NCBI GenBank assembly: GCA_963724495.1
Contig: CAVRUZ010000002.1
Location: forward strand, 620,001 to 684,000
Source: CAVRUZ01 sp963724495
GTDB lineage: Bacteria; Actinomycetota; Actinomycetes; Propionibacteriales; DAIQRJ01
Length of the DNA: 64,000 nucleotides
Direction: 5' to 3'
Below are positions 9,673 through 18,454 of the stretch, one piece after another. Position 1 is the stretch's first letter. Each line of letters begins with the position of its first letter. A program made the position numbers and the translations under genes. Under the pieces are notes generated by a model. It did not search any database, was not told where the DNA came from, and saw only the letters and a list, made by a program, of their open reading frames with translations.

Positions 9673-9746
9673 GAAACATGCAGCCGCCGGTGTCCGCGTG
9701 CCGTTATGGCTGCGTCTGGGTGGTTGCCGGCCGGGCTGCATGTTTC
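9673..9746 (-). repeat. Palindromic intergenic repeat, copy B
   Basis: GAAACATGCAGC at 9673-9684 and GCTGCATGTTTC at 9735-9746; core 68 bp. The inner motifs are degraded to GGCAACC and CATAACGG (minus strand). It begins 145 bp after copy A. Both copies are followed by CGAGGGTCGCCG, so the spacer is also partly repeated. Confidence 0.8.
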
Positions 9747-9800
9747 GCGTGCGAGGGTCGCCGCCCGGGCCGTCGGAGGCGGCGGCCCGACCCCGACCCG

Positions 9801-9875
9801 GAAACATGCAGCGGCCCCGCCCGGCCGCCGCTATGTCCGCTGCTGCCCGGTTTGCCCGACCCTGCTGCATGTCTC
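9801..9875 (-). repeat. Palindromic intergenic repeat, copy C
   Basis: GAAACATGCAGC at 9801-9812 and GCTGCATGTCTC at 9864-9875; core 69 bp. On the minus strand the inside reads GGGCAAACCGGGCAG, then a CATAGCGGCGGCCGG block. Begins 128 bp after copy B and ends about 80 bp before the pafB -10 hexamer. Confidence 0.8.
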
Positions 9876-9952
9876 GCGCGCGGCCGGAGAGCGCGGGCCC
9901 GGCCGCGGTCGGCCTCGCCGCGAATGCACTCGGGGGCGGCCGGCCGTTGCGG

Positions 9953-9958
9953 TAGGTT
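9953..9958 (+). promoter_or_regulatory. -10 hexamer of leaderless pafBC promoter
   Basis: TAGGTT ends six bases before the pafB GTG at 9965, implying a leaderless pafBC transcript. Confidence 0.5.
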
Positions 9959-9964
9959 CCGCGG

Positions 9965-10927
9965 GTGGCGCGCAAGTCGGAGAGGTTGATGAACCTCGTC
10001 ATCGCCCTGCTGGTGACGCGGCACTTCGTCACCAAGGCCCGACTGCGCGAGACCGTCGAGGAGTACCGCGAGGCCAGTTCCCTCGAGGCGTTCGAGAAGA
10101 TGTTCGAACGCGACAAGGAAGAACTGCGCGAGCTCGGCATCAAGATCGACGTGCACACGCTCGACAAGGGCTTCGACGACGAGGTCGGCTACCGGATCAG
10201 TCGCGAGGACTTCGAGATGCCCCCGCTGGAGGTCACCGCAGCAGAGGCGGCGATCCTCGGCCTGGCCGCCCGGGTCTGGGACAGCGCCCGGATGGCCTCG
10301 GCCACCACGTCGGCGATCACCAAGCTGCAGGCGGCCGGGATCGACATCGATTCCACCGCCCTCGACATCCTCACCCCGCGGCTGCCGACCGGCGAACGGG
10401 CCTTCGAACCCCTGCTGGACGCGATCAAGGAGCGGCAGCCGGTCCGCTTCGACTACCACCGGCCCGGCGGACCGTCCACGACGAGGGTGCTGCAGCCGTG
10501 GGGGATGCTCTTTCACGGCAGCCGGTGGTACGTCCTCGGCCACGACGCCGACCGAGGTCAGCCACGCCTGTTCCGCCTGTCGCGGATCACGTCGGACATC
10601 AGCACCGCCGGCAAGCCGGACAGCTACCAGGTGCCCGACGACGTCGACCTCAAGATGGAGGCACGCCGCCTGCGCCCGGACGAGGCCACCAGATCGGCGA
10701 CCGTTCGGGTGCGCCCTGGTGGCGCCTTCGGCCTTCGTCGACGGGCGACAGCGCAGGAGCCCGGGCCTGACGGGTGGGACGTCCTGCGCGTTCCCCTCGG
10801 CTCGGTGGACATCCTGGCCGAGGAGTTGCGCTCCTACGCCGACTCCGTGGTCGTCGATGAGCCACCGGACCTGCGCGAAGCAGTTCTCAGCGGGCTCCGG
10901 GCACTGAGCCGGACGGGGTCGGCATGA
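9965..10927 (+). CDS. pafB: PafB, WYL-domain transcriptional regulator
   Basis: 320 residues. The N-terminal winged helix (RKSERLMNLVIALL, then TKARLRETVEEYR) is followed by a WYL domain (GMLFHGSRWYVLGHD around residue 180) and a WCX-type C-terminal domain. PafB with PafC forms the activator of the mycobacterial DNA-damage response that is independent of LexA/RecA. Despite the name it does not take part in pupylation. GTG start at 9965; overlaps pafC by four bases. The frame is intact. Confidence 0.93.
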   Translation: MARKSERLMNLVIALLVTRHFVTKARLRETVEEYREASSLEAFEKMFERDKEELRELGIKIDVHTLDKGFDDEVGYRISREDFEMPPLEVTAAEAAILGLAARVWDSARMASATTSAITKLQAAGIDIDSTALDILTPRLPTGERAFEPLLDAIKERQPVRFDYHRPGGPSTTRVLQPWGMLFHGSRWYVLGHDADRGQPRLFRLSRITSDISTAGKPDSYQVPDDVDLKMEARRLRPDEATRSATVRVRPGGAFGLRRRATAQEPGPDGWDVLRVPLGSVDILAEELRSYADSVVVDEPPDLREAVLSGLRALSRTGSA

Positions 10928-11931
10928 CTACTCCGGCGCCGCGCACCGGCACGAGTGGACCGTCGACGGCGAAAGCCCAGGTCGGGCGTCTCCTCGCGCT
11001 GCTGCCTTACCTGCTCGCCCATCCCAACTCCCGGATGGCAGATGTGGCCAGGCTCTTCGGGGTCAGTGAGAAGCAGTTGCGGTCCGACCTGGACGTGCTC
11101 TGGTACTGCGGTCTGCCCGGACTGATGCCCGGCGATCTGATCGAGGTCGACATGGAGGCGCTCGACGGCGAGGGGCGCATCAACGTCACCAACGCCGACT
11201 ACCTGACCCGGCCGCTGCGGCTGGCGGCCGACGAGTCGGTCGCGCTGCTCGTGGCCCTCCGCGCGCTGGAGGAGTCGATCGAGGGCGAGCAGCGGGAGTC
11301 CGTGATCAGGCTGGCCGCCCGCCTGGAGGCAGCCGCCGGCGACGCCGCCGCGGTCGCGGGGCAGGTCGAGCTTCAGCCGGCGAGGCCGGCCGTCGACCCG
11401 GCCACCAGGGACACCGTCCGCACCGCGTTGTCCCAACGCCGGCGGGTGCACCTGAGCTATTGGGTGCCCAGCCGGGACGAGACCACCGAACGCGACGTGG
11501 ACCCGGTCCGCTGGGTGGAGGCGCAGGGCGTTGCCTACCTCGAGGGCTGGTGCCACCGGGTCGAGGCCATCCGGCTGTTCCGTCTCGACCGCATCGCCGA
11601 CATCCGACTGCTTGCCGAACCTGCGGGCGACCACCCGGCTCCGACCCGTGATCCGGCCGCCGAGTCGGTGTTCACGCCGAGCGCGGACGACATCGACGTC
11701 GTGCTCGAGCTGGAGTCGCAGGCCGCCTGGGTCCCGGAGTACTACCCGGTGGAGCAGGTCGAGGAACTCGGGGACGGACGGCTCCGCGTGCGGCTGCGGG
11801 TGACCGAACGCGACTGGTTGGTGCGGCTCGCGCTACGTCTCGGCGACGCCGTGCACGTGGTCTCCCCGTCCGACTTCACCGAGGCGGTCGCCGCCGCCGC
11901 CAGGGGTGCCCTGCTCGCCTACGAGCGCTGA
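10924..11931 (+). CDS. pafC: PafC, WYL-domain transcriptional regulator
   Basis: 335 residues, the partner of PafB. Winged helix at about residues 20-75 (LLALLPYLLAHPNSRMADVARLFGVSEKQLRSDL), then a WYL domain (VAYLEGWCHRVEAIRLFRLDRI) and a C-terminal WCX domain. The ATG overlaps the pafB stop (ATGA), so the two are translationally coupled. Confidence 0.93.
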   Translation: MTTPAPRTGTSGPSTAKAQVGRLLALLPYLLAHPNSRMADVARLFGVSEKQLRSDLDVLWYCGLPGLMPGDLIEVDMEALDGEGRINVTNADYLTRPLRLAADESVALLVALRALEESIEGEQRESVIRLAARLEAAAGDAAAVAGQVELQPARPAVDPATRDTVRTALSQRRRVHLSYWVPSRDETTERDVDPVRWVEAQGVAYLEGWCHRVEAIRLFRLDRIADIRLLAEPAGDHPAPTRDPAAESVFTPSADDIDVVLELESQAAWVPEYYPVEQVEELGDGRLRVRLRVTERDWLVRLALRLGDAVHVVSPSDFTEAVAAAARGALLAYER

Positions 11932-11992
11932 TCGGGACCGCTCCGGACCCGAGAAGTGTCCTGGAAGACCGTTTCGCGGCTGCCCCGCCGAC

Positions 11993-11998
11993 TACTAT
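11993..11998 (+). promoter_or_regulatory. Candidate -10 of the tatA-tatC promoter
   Basis: TACTAT in the 156-bp pafC-tatA gap, about 90 bases before the tatA start. Motif-only call. Confidence 0.35.
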
Positions 11999-12087
11999 CG
12001 ACAGGCAGACCCATATTGACCGACCCGTTCGACCGGCCCGGGTGCACCAACCCGCGGTCGAAGAAGTTATCGACCTAGGCGGAGCAC

Positions 12088-12414
12088 ATGCCCAACATCG
12101 GAGCCCCAGAGCTCATCATCGTCGGCATCATCCTCGTGCTGCTGTTCGGCGCGACCCGGCTACCGGCCACCGCGAAGGGCCTTGGCCAGGCGCTGCGGCT
12201 GTTCAAGAAGGAGATCCGGGAGGACGAGGAGAAGAAGCCCGAGGTGACCGCTGGTCCGGCGCAGCCGGTGCAGCAGCCCGTGCAGCCGGCTTCGGTCGGA
12301 CAGCCGGTGCAGGCCGTGCAGCAGCAACCCGTGCAGCAGCAGCCGGTCCAGCAGAACGGCACCTCCGACCCGGCCCCCGACCAGTCGGCCGTCAAGCCGG
12401 GCAACCAGGCCTGA
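12088..12414 (+). CDS. tatA: TatA, twin-arginine translocase pore subunit
   Basis: 108 residues. One N-terminal membrane helix (APELIIVGIILVLLFGATRLP), the hinge and the amphipathic helix GLGQALRLFKKEIREDEEKK are typical. The C-terminal tail is low-complexity, with repeated PVQQ/QPVQ units. GGAG lies a few bases before the ATG. Works with TatC to export folded proteins. Confidence 0.93.
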   Translation: MPNIGAPELIIVGIILVLLFGATRLPATAKGLGQALRLFKKEIREDEEKKPEVTAGPAQPVQQPVQPASVGQPVQAVQQQPVQQQPVQQNGTSDPAPDQSAVKPGNQA

Positions 12415-12484
12415 TCGCACGGTCGGACCCGACGCCGCGGCAATCGCCGGTCGTGCGTCGCGTTGACCGTCCCCGGACTCCGCC

Positions 12485-13327
12485 GTGGCGCTGAAGCTCT
12501 CCCTCCCGTTCAAACGGGGCCCCCGTCCGCCCAGGGACCCCGAAGGCCGGATGACGCTGTTCGAGCATCTGGCCGAACTGCGCGGGCGTCTGTTCAAGGC
12601 AGCCTTGGCGATCACTCTCGGCGTCGGAGTCGCCTGGGGATTCCACGACCAGCTCTTCAATCTGCTCCAGGAACCGTTCACGTCGGCAGGCAGGAAGCTG
12701 GCCGCCGAACGCGATTTCGAGTTCAGCCTCAACTTCGCCGACGTCGGCTCGCCGCTGCTGTTGAACCTCAAGATCTGCGCGGTTGCCTCACTGATGGCCA
12801 CCTCGCCGATCTGGCTCTACCAGATCTGGGCGTTCGTCACCCCGGGGCTGCACCGCAACGAGCGGAAGTGGACCTACATCTTCGTTGGCACCGCCGCCCC
12901 GCTGTTCGTCGGTGGCGTGCTCCTCGGCTACTACACACTGCCCAAGGGCCTCGGCGTCCTGCTCGACTTCACTCCTGCCGGCGCGTCGAACTTCGTCAAC
13001 GTCGACACCTACCTCAGCTTCATCATCCGGCTGCTGCTGGTCTTCGGTGCGGCGTTCGAGATCCCGATCTTCGTGATAGTCCTCAACTCGGTCGGAGTTC
13101 TGACCTCGAAGGCGCTGCGCAAGGCACGACCGTTCACGATCTTCGGCATCTTCGTCTTCGCCGCGGTCGCTACACCCTCGACCGACCCCTTCACGATGAT
13201 CCTGCTCGCGGCACCGATGACCCTGCTCTATCTCGGCAGCGAGTTCGCCGCGTACTTCATCGAAGGCAAACGCCGAAAGCGGATGAAGGAGATGGGCATC
13301 GACACCTCGATCGACCTCGACGCCTGA
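12485..13327 (+). CDS. tatC: TatC, Sec-independent protein translocase
   Basis: 280 residues with six predicted membrane helices. The N-terminal signature MTLFEHLAELRGRLFKA and the conserved AFVTPGLHRNERK and FGAAFEIPI segments identify it as the twin-arginine signal receptor. GTG start at 12485, 70 bases after tatA. A positively charged tail (KRRKRMKEMG) follows the last helix. Confidence 0.94.
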   Translation: MALKLSLPFKRGPRPPRDPEGRMTLFEHLAELRGRLFKAALAITLGVGVAWGFHDQLFNLLQEPFTSAGRKLAAERDFEFSLNFADVGSPLLLNLKICAVASLMATSPIWLYQIWAFVTPGLHRNERKWTYIFVGTAAPLFVGGVLLGYYTLPKGLGVLLDFTPAGASNFVNVDTYLSFIIRLLLVFGAAFEIPIFVIVLNSVGVLTSKALRKARPFTIFGIFVFAAVATPSTDPFTMILLAAPMTLLYLGSEFAAYFIEGKRRKRMKEMGIDTSIDLDA

Positions 13328-13328
13328 C

Positions 13329-14246
13329 GTGTCCGCCCCTGCGCGGACCGCGGTCCTGGTCAACCCGGCCGCGGGTGGCGGCCGTGGCGCCAAGCTCGCA
13401 CAGCCCGTCGCCGACCGCTTGACGGCCGCCGGATCAGCAGTCGATCTGCTCGTTCCTGACAGCCTCGGCCAGGCGCGTGAACTCGCCGCCGACCGGGTGG
13501 CAGATGGTGTCGACGCCCTGGTGGTGGTGGGCGGCGACGGCATCGTGCACCTCGGGGTCAACGCCGTTGGGGAATCAGGCTCCGGCCTCGCGATCGTGCC
13601 TTGCGGCACCGGCAACGACTACGCCCGGGCGATCGGGCTGTCGGCAAAGGACCCGATGGGAGCGCTCGACTCCCTGTGCGCCGGTGTGAGCCGACAGACC
13701 GACGTGGTGGGCGTGTCCGGCAACGACGGCGACCGCCTGGTCGCGACCGTCGTTGCCGTGGGCTTCGACAGCCGCGTGGCCGCGCGAGCGAACGCCATGG
13801 GCGGGCGGCTGCACGGGCATGTGCGCTACCTGGCGGCGATCGCGGGGGAGATGCGGTCGCTGACCATGACCTCCCTGACCCTCGAGACCGAACGACCCGA
13901 CGGGAGCATCGCCAAGGCCACCGGCGATCGGCTGCTCGTCGCCGTCGGCGTCACGCCGTACTACGGCGGCGGGCTGAAGATGCTGCCTGGCGCGGATCCG
14001 ACGGATGGCCTGCTCGACGTCGTGGAGATCGACCCGGTCAAGCGTCGAACAGTGCTGCGCCTGTTCCCGCATCTGTACCGGGGCACCCACACCCGGTTCG
14101 CGGCGGTGTCGGCCGGACGGACCCGCTCGATCACGCTCACCCAGACCACTGGTGAGCCCGTCGAGGCCGTCGGCGACGGTGAGCCGCTGGGCGGTCTCCC
14201 GCTCACGCTGACCTGCCGGCCCGGACTCCTGCGGTTGTACGCCTGA
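13329..14246 (+). CDS. Diacylglycerol kinase family lipid kinase
   Basis: 305 residues of the DAGK catalytic fold: VNPAAGGGRG at the N-terminus, the nucleotide-binding VVVGGDGIVH and PCGTGNDYARAIG motifs, and the C-terminal DGLLDVVEID and VEAVGDGEPLGGLP segments. Its substrate could be diacylglycerol or a sphingoid or isoprenoid alcohol. GTG start one base after the tatC stop, so it is probably co-transcribed with tatAC. Confidence 0.88.
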   Translation: MSAPARTAVLVNPAAGGGRGAKLAQPVADRLTAAGSAVDLLVPDSLGQARELAADRVADGVDALVVVGGDGIVHLGVNAVGESGSGLAIVPCGTGNDYARAIGLSAKDPMGALDSLCAGVSRQTDVVGVSGNDGDRLVATVVAVGFDSRVAARANAMGGRLHGHVRYLAAIAGEMRSLTMTSLTLETERPDGSIAKATGDRLLVAVGVTPYYGGGLKMLPGADPTDGLLDVVEIDPVKRRTVLRLFPHLYRGTHTRFAAVSAGRTRSITLTQTTGEPVEAVGDGEPLGGLPLTLTCRPGLLRLYA

Positions 14247-14303
14247 CCTGTTCGCCTGACTCGCGCCGTCCCGGACAGTGCCACCCCGGCCAGCGGCCGC
14301 TGG

Positions 14304-14309
14304 CAGAAT
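14304..14309 (+). promoter_or_regulatory. -10-like hexamer of the aminotransferase promoter
   Basis: CAGAAT, seven bases before the ATG at 14317, with no ribosome site between. Leaderless arrangement, weaker match. Confidence 0.35.
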
Positions 14310-14316
14310 GCGCCAC

Positions 14317-15504
14317 ATGAGCGTCCTGACCGGAGTGGAGCGAGCACCGCGCGACCCGATCCTCGGCCTGACGGAGCAGTTCGTGGCCGATGACCGCCCC
14401 GGCAAGGTGAACCTCGGGGTCGGTGTCTACCAGGACGAGTCCGGCAAGGTGCCGTTGCTCGACTGCGTGCGAGCGGCCGACCGGCAGCTCACCGAGCAGG
14501 GAAAGCCGTACGGCTACCTCCCGATCGACGGCCTCGGCAGCTACGACGACGCTGTGGCCGACCTGATCTTCGCCGGTGCGGTGCCGCGCGAGCGGATCGC
14601 CGTCGTGCAGGGACTCGGCGGGACCGGCAGTCTCAAGGTCGCCGCCGACTTCCTCCGTCGGGTCAGCCCCGACGCCGTCATGATGATCTCGAAGCCCAGT
14701 TGGGAGAACCACGCCGCGCTGTTCGGCCGGGCCGGCTTCGAGGTCACCGAGTACCCCTACTACGACGCCAGTTCTCACAGCATCGACGTCGAGGGAATGT
14801 TGGCAGCACTCGAAGCGGCCGACCCGGGAACGATCGTGGTCCTGCACGCGTGCTGCCACAACCCGACCGGGTACGACCTCGGTCCCGACGACTGGCGCCG
14901 GGTCCTCGAGGTTGTGACCCGCCGTGAGCTGGTCCCGCTGCTCGACATGGCCTATCAGGGCTTCGCGGAGTCGCTGATCGCCGACAGTGCGTCCGTGCGG
15001 TTGTTCGCGGAGGCCGGCCTGACCACGTTCGTCGCGTCGTCGTTCTCGAAGACCTTCAGCCTGTACGGCGAACGCGTCGGCGCGCTCAGCGTGGTGTGCT
15101 CCGATCCGGACGAGGCCGCTCGCGTTCTCAGCCAGCTGAAGATCATCGTGCGGACCGCGTACTCCAACCCACCGACGCACGGAGCCGCGGTCGTCGCGGC
15201 CGTTCTCGCCGACGACGCTCTGCGTGCGGGCTGGGAGAGCGAACTGGCGGGAATGCGCGATCGCATCAAGAGCATGCGGACCCGGCTGGCCGACGGACTG
15301 CGAGCGGCCGGGGTGGGCATGGACGTCAGCTACATCACCGCACAGAACGGCATGTTCAGCTACTCCGGTCTCTCCGTTGATCAGATGCGACGCCTACGCG
15401 ACGAGCATGCCGTCTACGGGCTCGACTCGGGGCGGCTCTGCGTGGCCGCGTTGAACACCGGCAACCTCGACCGGGTGGTCAAGGCCATCGCGGCCGTCCT
15501 CTGA
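14317..15504 (+). CDS. Class I aromatic/aspartate aminotransferase
   Basis: 395 residues, PLP-dependent. The KVNLGVGVYQDESGKVPLL start, HACCHNPTGYDL and SSFSKTFSLYGERVG (with the Schiff-base lysine) place it with the AspC/TyrB subfamily, which transfers amino groups between aspartate, tyrosine or phenylalanine and 2-oxoglutarate. The ATG at 14317 is set by the CAGAAT hexamer just upstream. The precise substrate is not resolved. Confidence 0.85.
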   Translation: MSVLTGVERAPRDPILGLTEQFVADDRPGKVNLGVGVYQDESGKVPLLDCVRAADRQLTEQGKPYGYLPIDGLGSYDDAVADLIFAGAVPRERIAVVQGLGGTGSLKVAADFLRRVSPDAVMMISKPSWENHAALFGRAGFEVTEYPYYDASSHSIDVEGMLAALEAADPGTIVVLHACCHNPTGYDLGPDDWRRVLEVVTRRELVPLLDMAYQGFAESLIADSASVRLFAEAGLTTFVASSFSKTFSLYGERVGALSVVCSDPDEAARVLSQLKIIVRTAYSNPPTHGAAVVAAVLADDALRAGWESELAGMRDRIKSMRTRLADGLRAAGVGMDVSYITAQNGMFSYSGLSVDQMRRLRDEHAVYGLDSGRLCVAALNTGNLDRVVKAIAAVL

Positions 15505-15521
15505 GGAGGTCCCGCCCCGAT

Positions 15522-18371
15522 ATGGACCCGAGGGCGAACACCGACCCCGCGGGAGACGACCGCCTGGCGCGGTTCACCGCGTCGTTCCCGTTCTCCCTTG
15601 ACGACTATCAACTGTCGGCCTGTGCGGCGTTGGCCGAGGGCTCCGGGGTGCTCGTCGCGGCGCCCACGGGGTCAGGCAAGACGGTCGTGGGCGAGTTCGC
15701 CGTCACCCTTGCTCTCGGTGAGAGCAGGAAGTGCTTCTACACCACCCCTATCAAGGCACTGTCCAACCAGAAGTACGACGACCTGGTGAGCCGATTCGGG
15801 CCGGAGAACGTCGGCCTGCTCACCGGCGACGTGAGCGTCAACGGGGAGGCACCGGTGGTCGTCATGACCACCGAGGTGCTCCGCAACATGCTGTACGCGG
15901 GATCGCGAACCCTGGAAGGGCTCGGGTACGTGGTGATGGACGAGGTGCACTACCTCGCCGATCCGTTCCGCGGCGCGGCGTGGGAGGAGGTGATCATCCA
16001 CCTCTCCGAGTCGGTGGCCCTGGTGTCGTTGTCGGCGACGGTGTCCAACGCCGAGGAATTCGGAGACTGGCTCCGAGAAGTTCGCGGCGACACAGCCGTG
16101 ATCGTCAGCGAGCGTCGGCCGGTTCCCCTGTACCAGCACGTGATGAGCGGCCGGTCATTGCACGACCTCTTCGCCGACGACGGGCCGACGGCAGTGACCG
16201 GCGAGGCAGATGCCCGCGAGCACAAGGTGAATCCCGAACTGATGCGGATCGCGCGGGAGGACGTCCGGTTCCATGGCCGGGTCGGGACGCTGGGACCGCG
16301 AGGTTCCAGCCGGGGACGGCCACGCCAGTTGCGCGGGCATCGGGCACCGCGCGACGCCGTCCGGGGGGATGTCGTCCGCGCGCGCACGCCACGACGGCAC
16401 GAGGTGGCACGCGCTCTGGAGCGGGCCCGTCTGCTGCCGGCCATCTACTTCATCTTCTCGCGCGTGGGCTGTGACGCGGCCGTCGAACAGTGCCTGCAGG
16501 GCGACATCCGGCTGACCAGACCACACGAGATCGCAGAGATCGACGCGGAACTCCAGCGGGCCGCGTCCGGGTTGTCGCGGGATGACCTGTACACGTTGCG
16601 ATTCGAACAGTTCGCCGAAGGGCTGCGACGCGGAATCGCCTGTCACCATGCGGGATTGCTCCCCGTGTTCAAGGAGTGCGTCGAGCACCTGTTCGTCAAG
16701 GGCCTGGTGAAAGTCGTCTTCGCCACCGAGACCTTGGCGCTCGGCATCAACATGCCGGCGCGGACGGTGGTGTTGGAGAAACTGTCCAAGTACAACGGCG
16801 AGACCCACGCCGACCTCACGCCGGGGGAGTACACGCAGCTCACCGGTCGAGCGGGGCGTCGCGGTATCGACATCGAGGGACATGCCGTAGTGCTGTGGCA
16901 GCCAGGACTGGACCCGCGGGCGCTGTCGGGCTTGGCCTCCACGCGTACCTATCCGTTGCGCTCCAGCTTCCGGCCGTCGTACAACATGGCCGTCAACCTG
17001 GTGGCGGCGATGGGTCCTGAACGCGCCAAGGAACTGCTCGAGTCGTCGTTCGCCCAGTTCCAGGCGGACCGATCGGTCGTGGGTATCGCCCGCTCGATCC
17101 GGCGCAACGAGGATGTCCTTGACGGCTACGCGGAGGGAATGGCCTGTGACCGCGGGGATTTCGCGGAGTACGCCAGATTGCGCCAGCGCCTGTCCGAACG
17201 CGAGCGTGAGCACTCACGCGCACGCCGGGCCGAACGCAGAGGAGCCATCGGCGACGCACTGCGGCGCCTGCGCCCCGGAGAGGTCATCGACATCCATCGC
17301 GGCCGTGACGCCGGACCGGTGGTGGTGATCGACGGCGACTTTCCCGGAGGCGACCCACGTATCAGTGTGCTGACTCTCGACCGACGCGTAGCGCGGGTGA
17401 CTGTTCAGGACTTCACCGAACCGGTGGAAACTCTTGCCAGGGTGAAGATGCCGAAAGGATTCAATTCGCGGGTGCCGGCCCACCGGCGTGACCTCGCGGC
17501 GAAACTCCACCGGCGCCTGACCGAGCTCGGGCTGCTCGACGGCAACGGCAGCGTGGCACCGGACGACGATGACTCTGACGTCGAGGGCATCGACGGCAAC
17601 TCAGCCGAAAGCGCTGCCACGTCGGCGCCTGACGCCGAGACCTCGAAGCGCGACAACGACCAGATCCGCCAGCTCAAGCAGCAGCTCCGCCAGCATCCCT
17701 GCCATGACTGCCCCGATCGGGAGGACCACGCCCGCTGGGCCGAGCGCTACCTGGGCCTCGACCGGCAGACCCAGGCGATGCGTGCCTCCGTCGAGCAGCG
17801 CACCAACACGCTCGGACGCGACTTCGACCGCGTCTGCCGGGTGCTCCAGGCGCTCGGCTACCTCGATGGCGACCAGGTCACCGACGCGGGACGGATGCTG
17901 TGCACGCTCTACACCGAGCTCGACCTGCTACTGGCGGAGTCGATCCGCACCGGTGTCTTCGATGAGCTGGACGAGCGCGAGCTTGCCGCGGCTGTGGCCG
18001 GATTCGTGTACCAGGCAAGGACGGACAACGCACCGGATCCGGTGCTCCCGACGGCGAGAACCCATGCGGCCTTCGTCGCTATCGACGCGCTCTGGCGGGA
18101 TCTGAAGCACGCGGAGGCGCAGCAGCGGCTTACCTTCCTGCGGCCGGTCGACACCGGCTTCGTCGACGCCACCTACCAGTGGGCCAGCGGTGCCGACCTG
18201 GCCGAGGTACTGATGTCGGCGGACATCGCGCCGGGCGACTTCGTCCGGTGGACCAAGCAGGTGATCGACGTCCTCGGTCAGGTCGCCGACGGCGCCGGTC
18301 CGCAGGTGCGCGCCAAGGCCCGCGCCGGTCTGGACCTCGTGCGGCGCGGCCTGGTGCTCCAGGCCGACTGA
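15522..18371 (+). CDS. helY: HelY-like DEAD/DEAH-box RNA helicase
   Basis: 949-residue superfamily 2 helicase related to Mtr4/Ski2. The Walker A APTGSGKTVV is near residue 50, followed by DEVH (VVMDEVHYLADP), SLSATVSNAEEFG, IYFIFSRVGCDAAVEQC, FATETLALGINMPARTVV and QLTGRAGRRGIDIEGHAV, then a long C-terminal DSHCT-type region. An Arg-rich stretch at 16270-16410 replaces the usual poorly conserved linker; a compensated double shift there cannot be excluded. The tatC-helY proximity matches the mycobacterial order. It probably unwinds structured RNA during decay or ribosome maturation. Confidence 0.9.
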   Translation: MDPRANTDPAGDDRLARFTASFPFSLDDYQLSACAALAEGSGVLVAAPTGSGKTVVGEFAVTLALGESRKCFYTTPIKALSNQKYDDLVSRFGPENVGLLTGDVSVNGEAPVVVMTTEVLRNMLYAGSRTLEGLGYVVMDEVHYLADPFRGAAWEEVIIHLSESVALVSLSATVSNAEEFGDWLREVRGDTAVIVSERRPVPLYQHVMSGRSLHDLFADDGPTAVTGEADAREHKVNPELMRIAREDVRFHGRVGTLGPRGSSRGRPRQLRGHRAPRDAVRGDVVRARTPRRHEVARALERARLLPAIYFIFSRVGCDAAVEQCLQGDIRLTRPHEIAEIDAELQRAASGLSRDDLYTLRFEQFAEGLRRGIACHHAGLLPVFKECVEHLFVKGLVKVVFATETLALGINMPARTVVLEKLSKYNGETHADLTPGEYTQLTGRAGRRGIDIEGHAVVLWQPGLDPRALSGLASTRTYPLRSSFRPSYNMAVNLVAAMGPERAKELLESSFAQFQADRSVVGIARSIRRNEDVLDGYAEGMACDRGDFAEYARLRQRLSEREREHSRARRAERRGAIGDALRRLRPGEVIDIHRGRDAGPVVVIDGDFPGGDPRISVLTLDRRVARVTVQDFTEPVETLARVKMPKGFNSRVPAHRRDLAAKLHRRLTELGLLDGNGSVAPDDDDSDVEGIDGNSAESAATSAPDAETSKRDNDQIRQLKQQLRQHPCHDCPDREDHARWAERYLGLDRQTQAMRASVEQRTNTLGRDFDRVCRVLQALGYLDGDQVTDAGRMLCTLYTELDLLLAESIRTGVFDELDERELAAAVAGFVYQARTDNAPDPVLPTARTHAAFVAIDALWRDLKHAEAQQRLTFLRPVDTGFVDATYQWASGADLAEVLMSADIAPGDFVRWTKQVIDVLGQVADGAGPQVRAKARAGLDLVRRGLVLQAD

Positions 18372-18454
18372 GCGAGCCTTCGCTCCGGCGTGCCGCCGCG
18401 TGGATTGCGCTGACGCGGGCGACCGGCGCGAAGCTGATCAGCTGGCGACCGGCG

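Noticed and set aside
9412..9955. Open frames through the palindromic cluster reading MQPxxA-type peptides
   Set aside because: The repeated peptide fragments arise from the ACATGCAGC repeats in whichever frame they fall; the copies differ in spacing by non-multiples of three and in their frames, so they are not coding.
16270..16410. Possible compensated frameshift in the helicase linker
   Set aside because: The Arg/Gly-rich stretch is at a position that is variable and basic in HelY proteins, and the frame is open throughout, so I kept a single intact gene.
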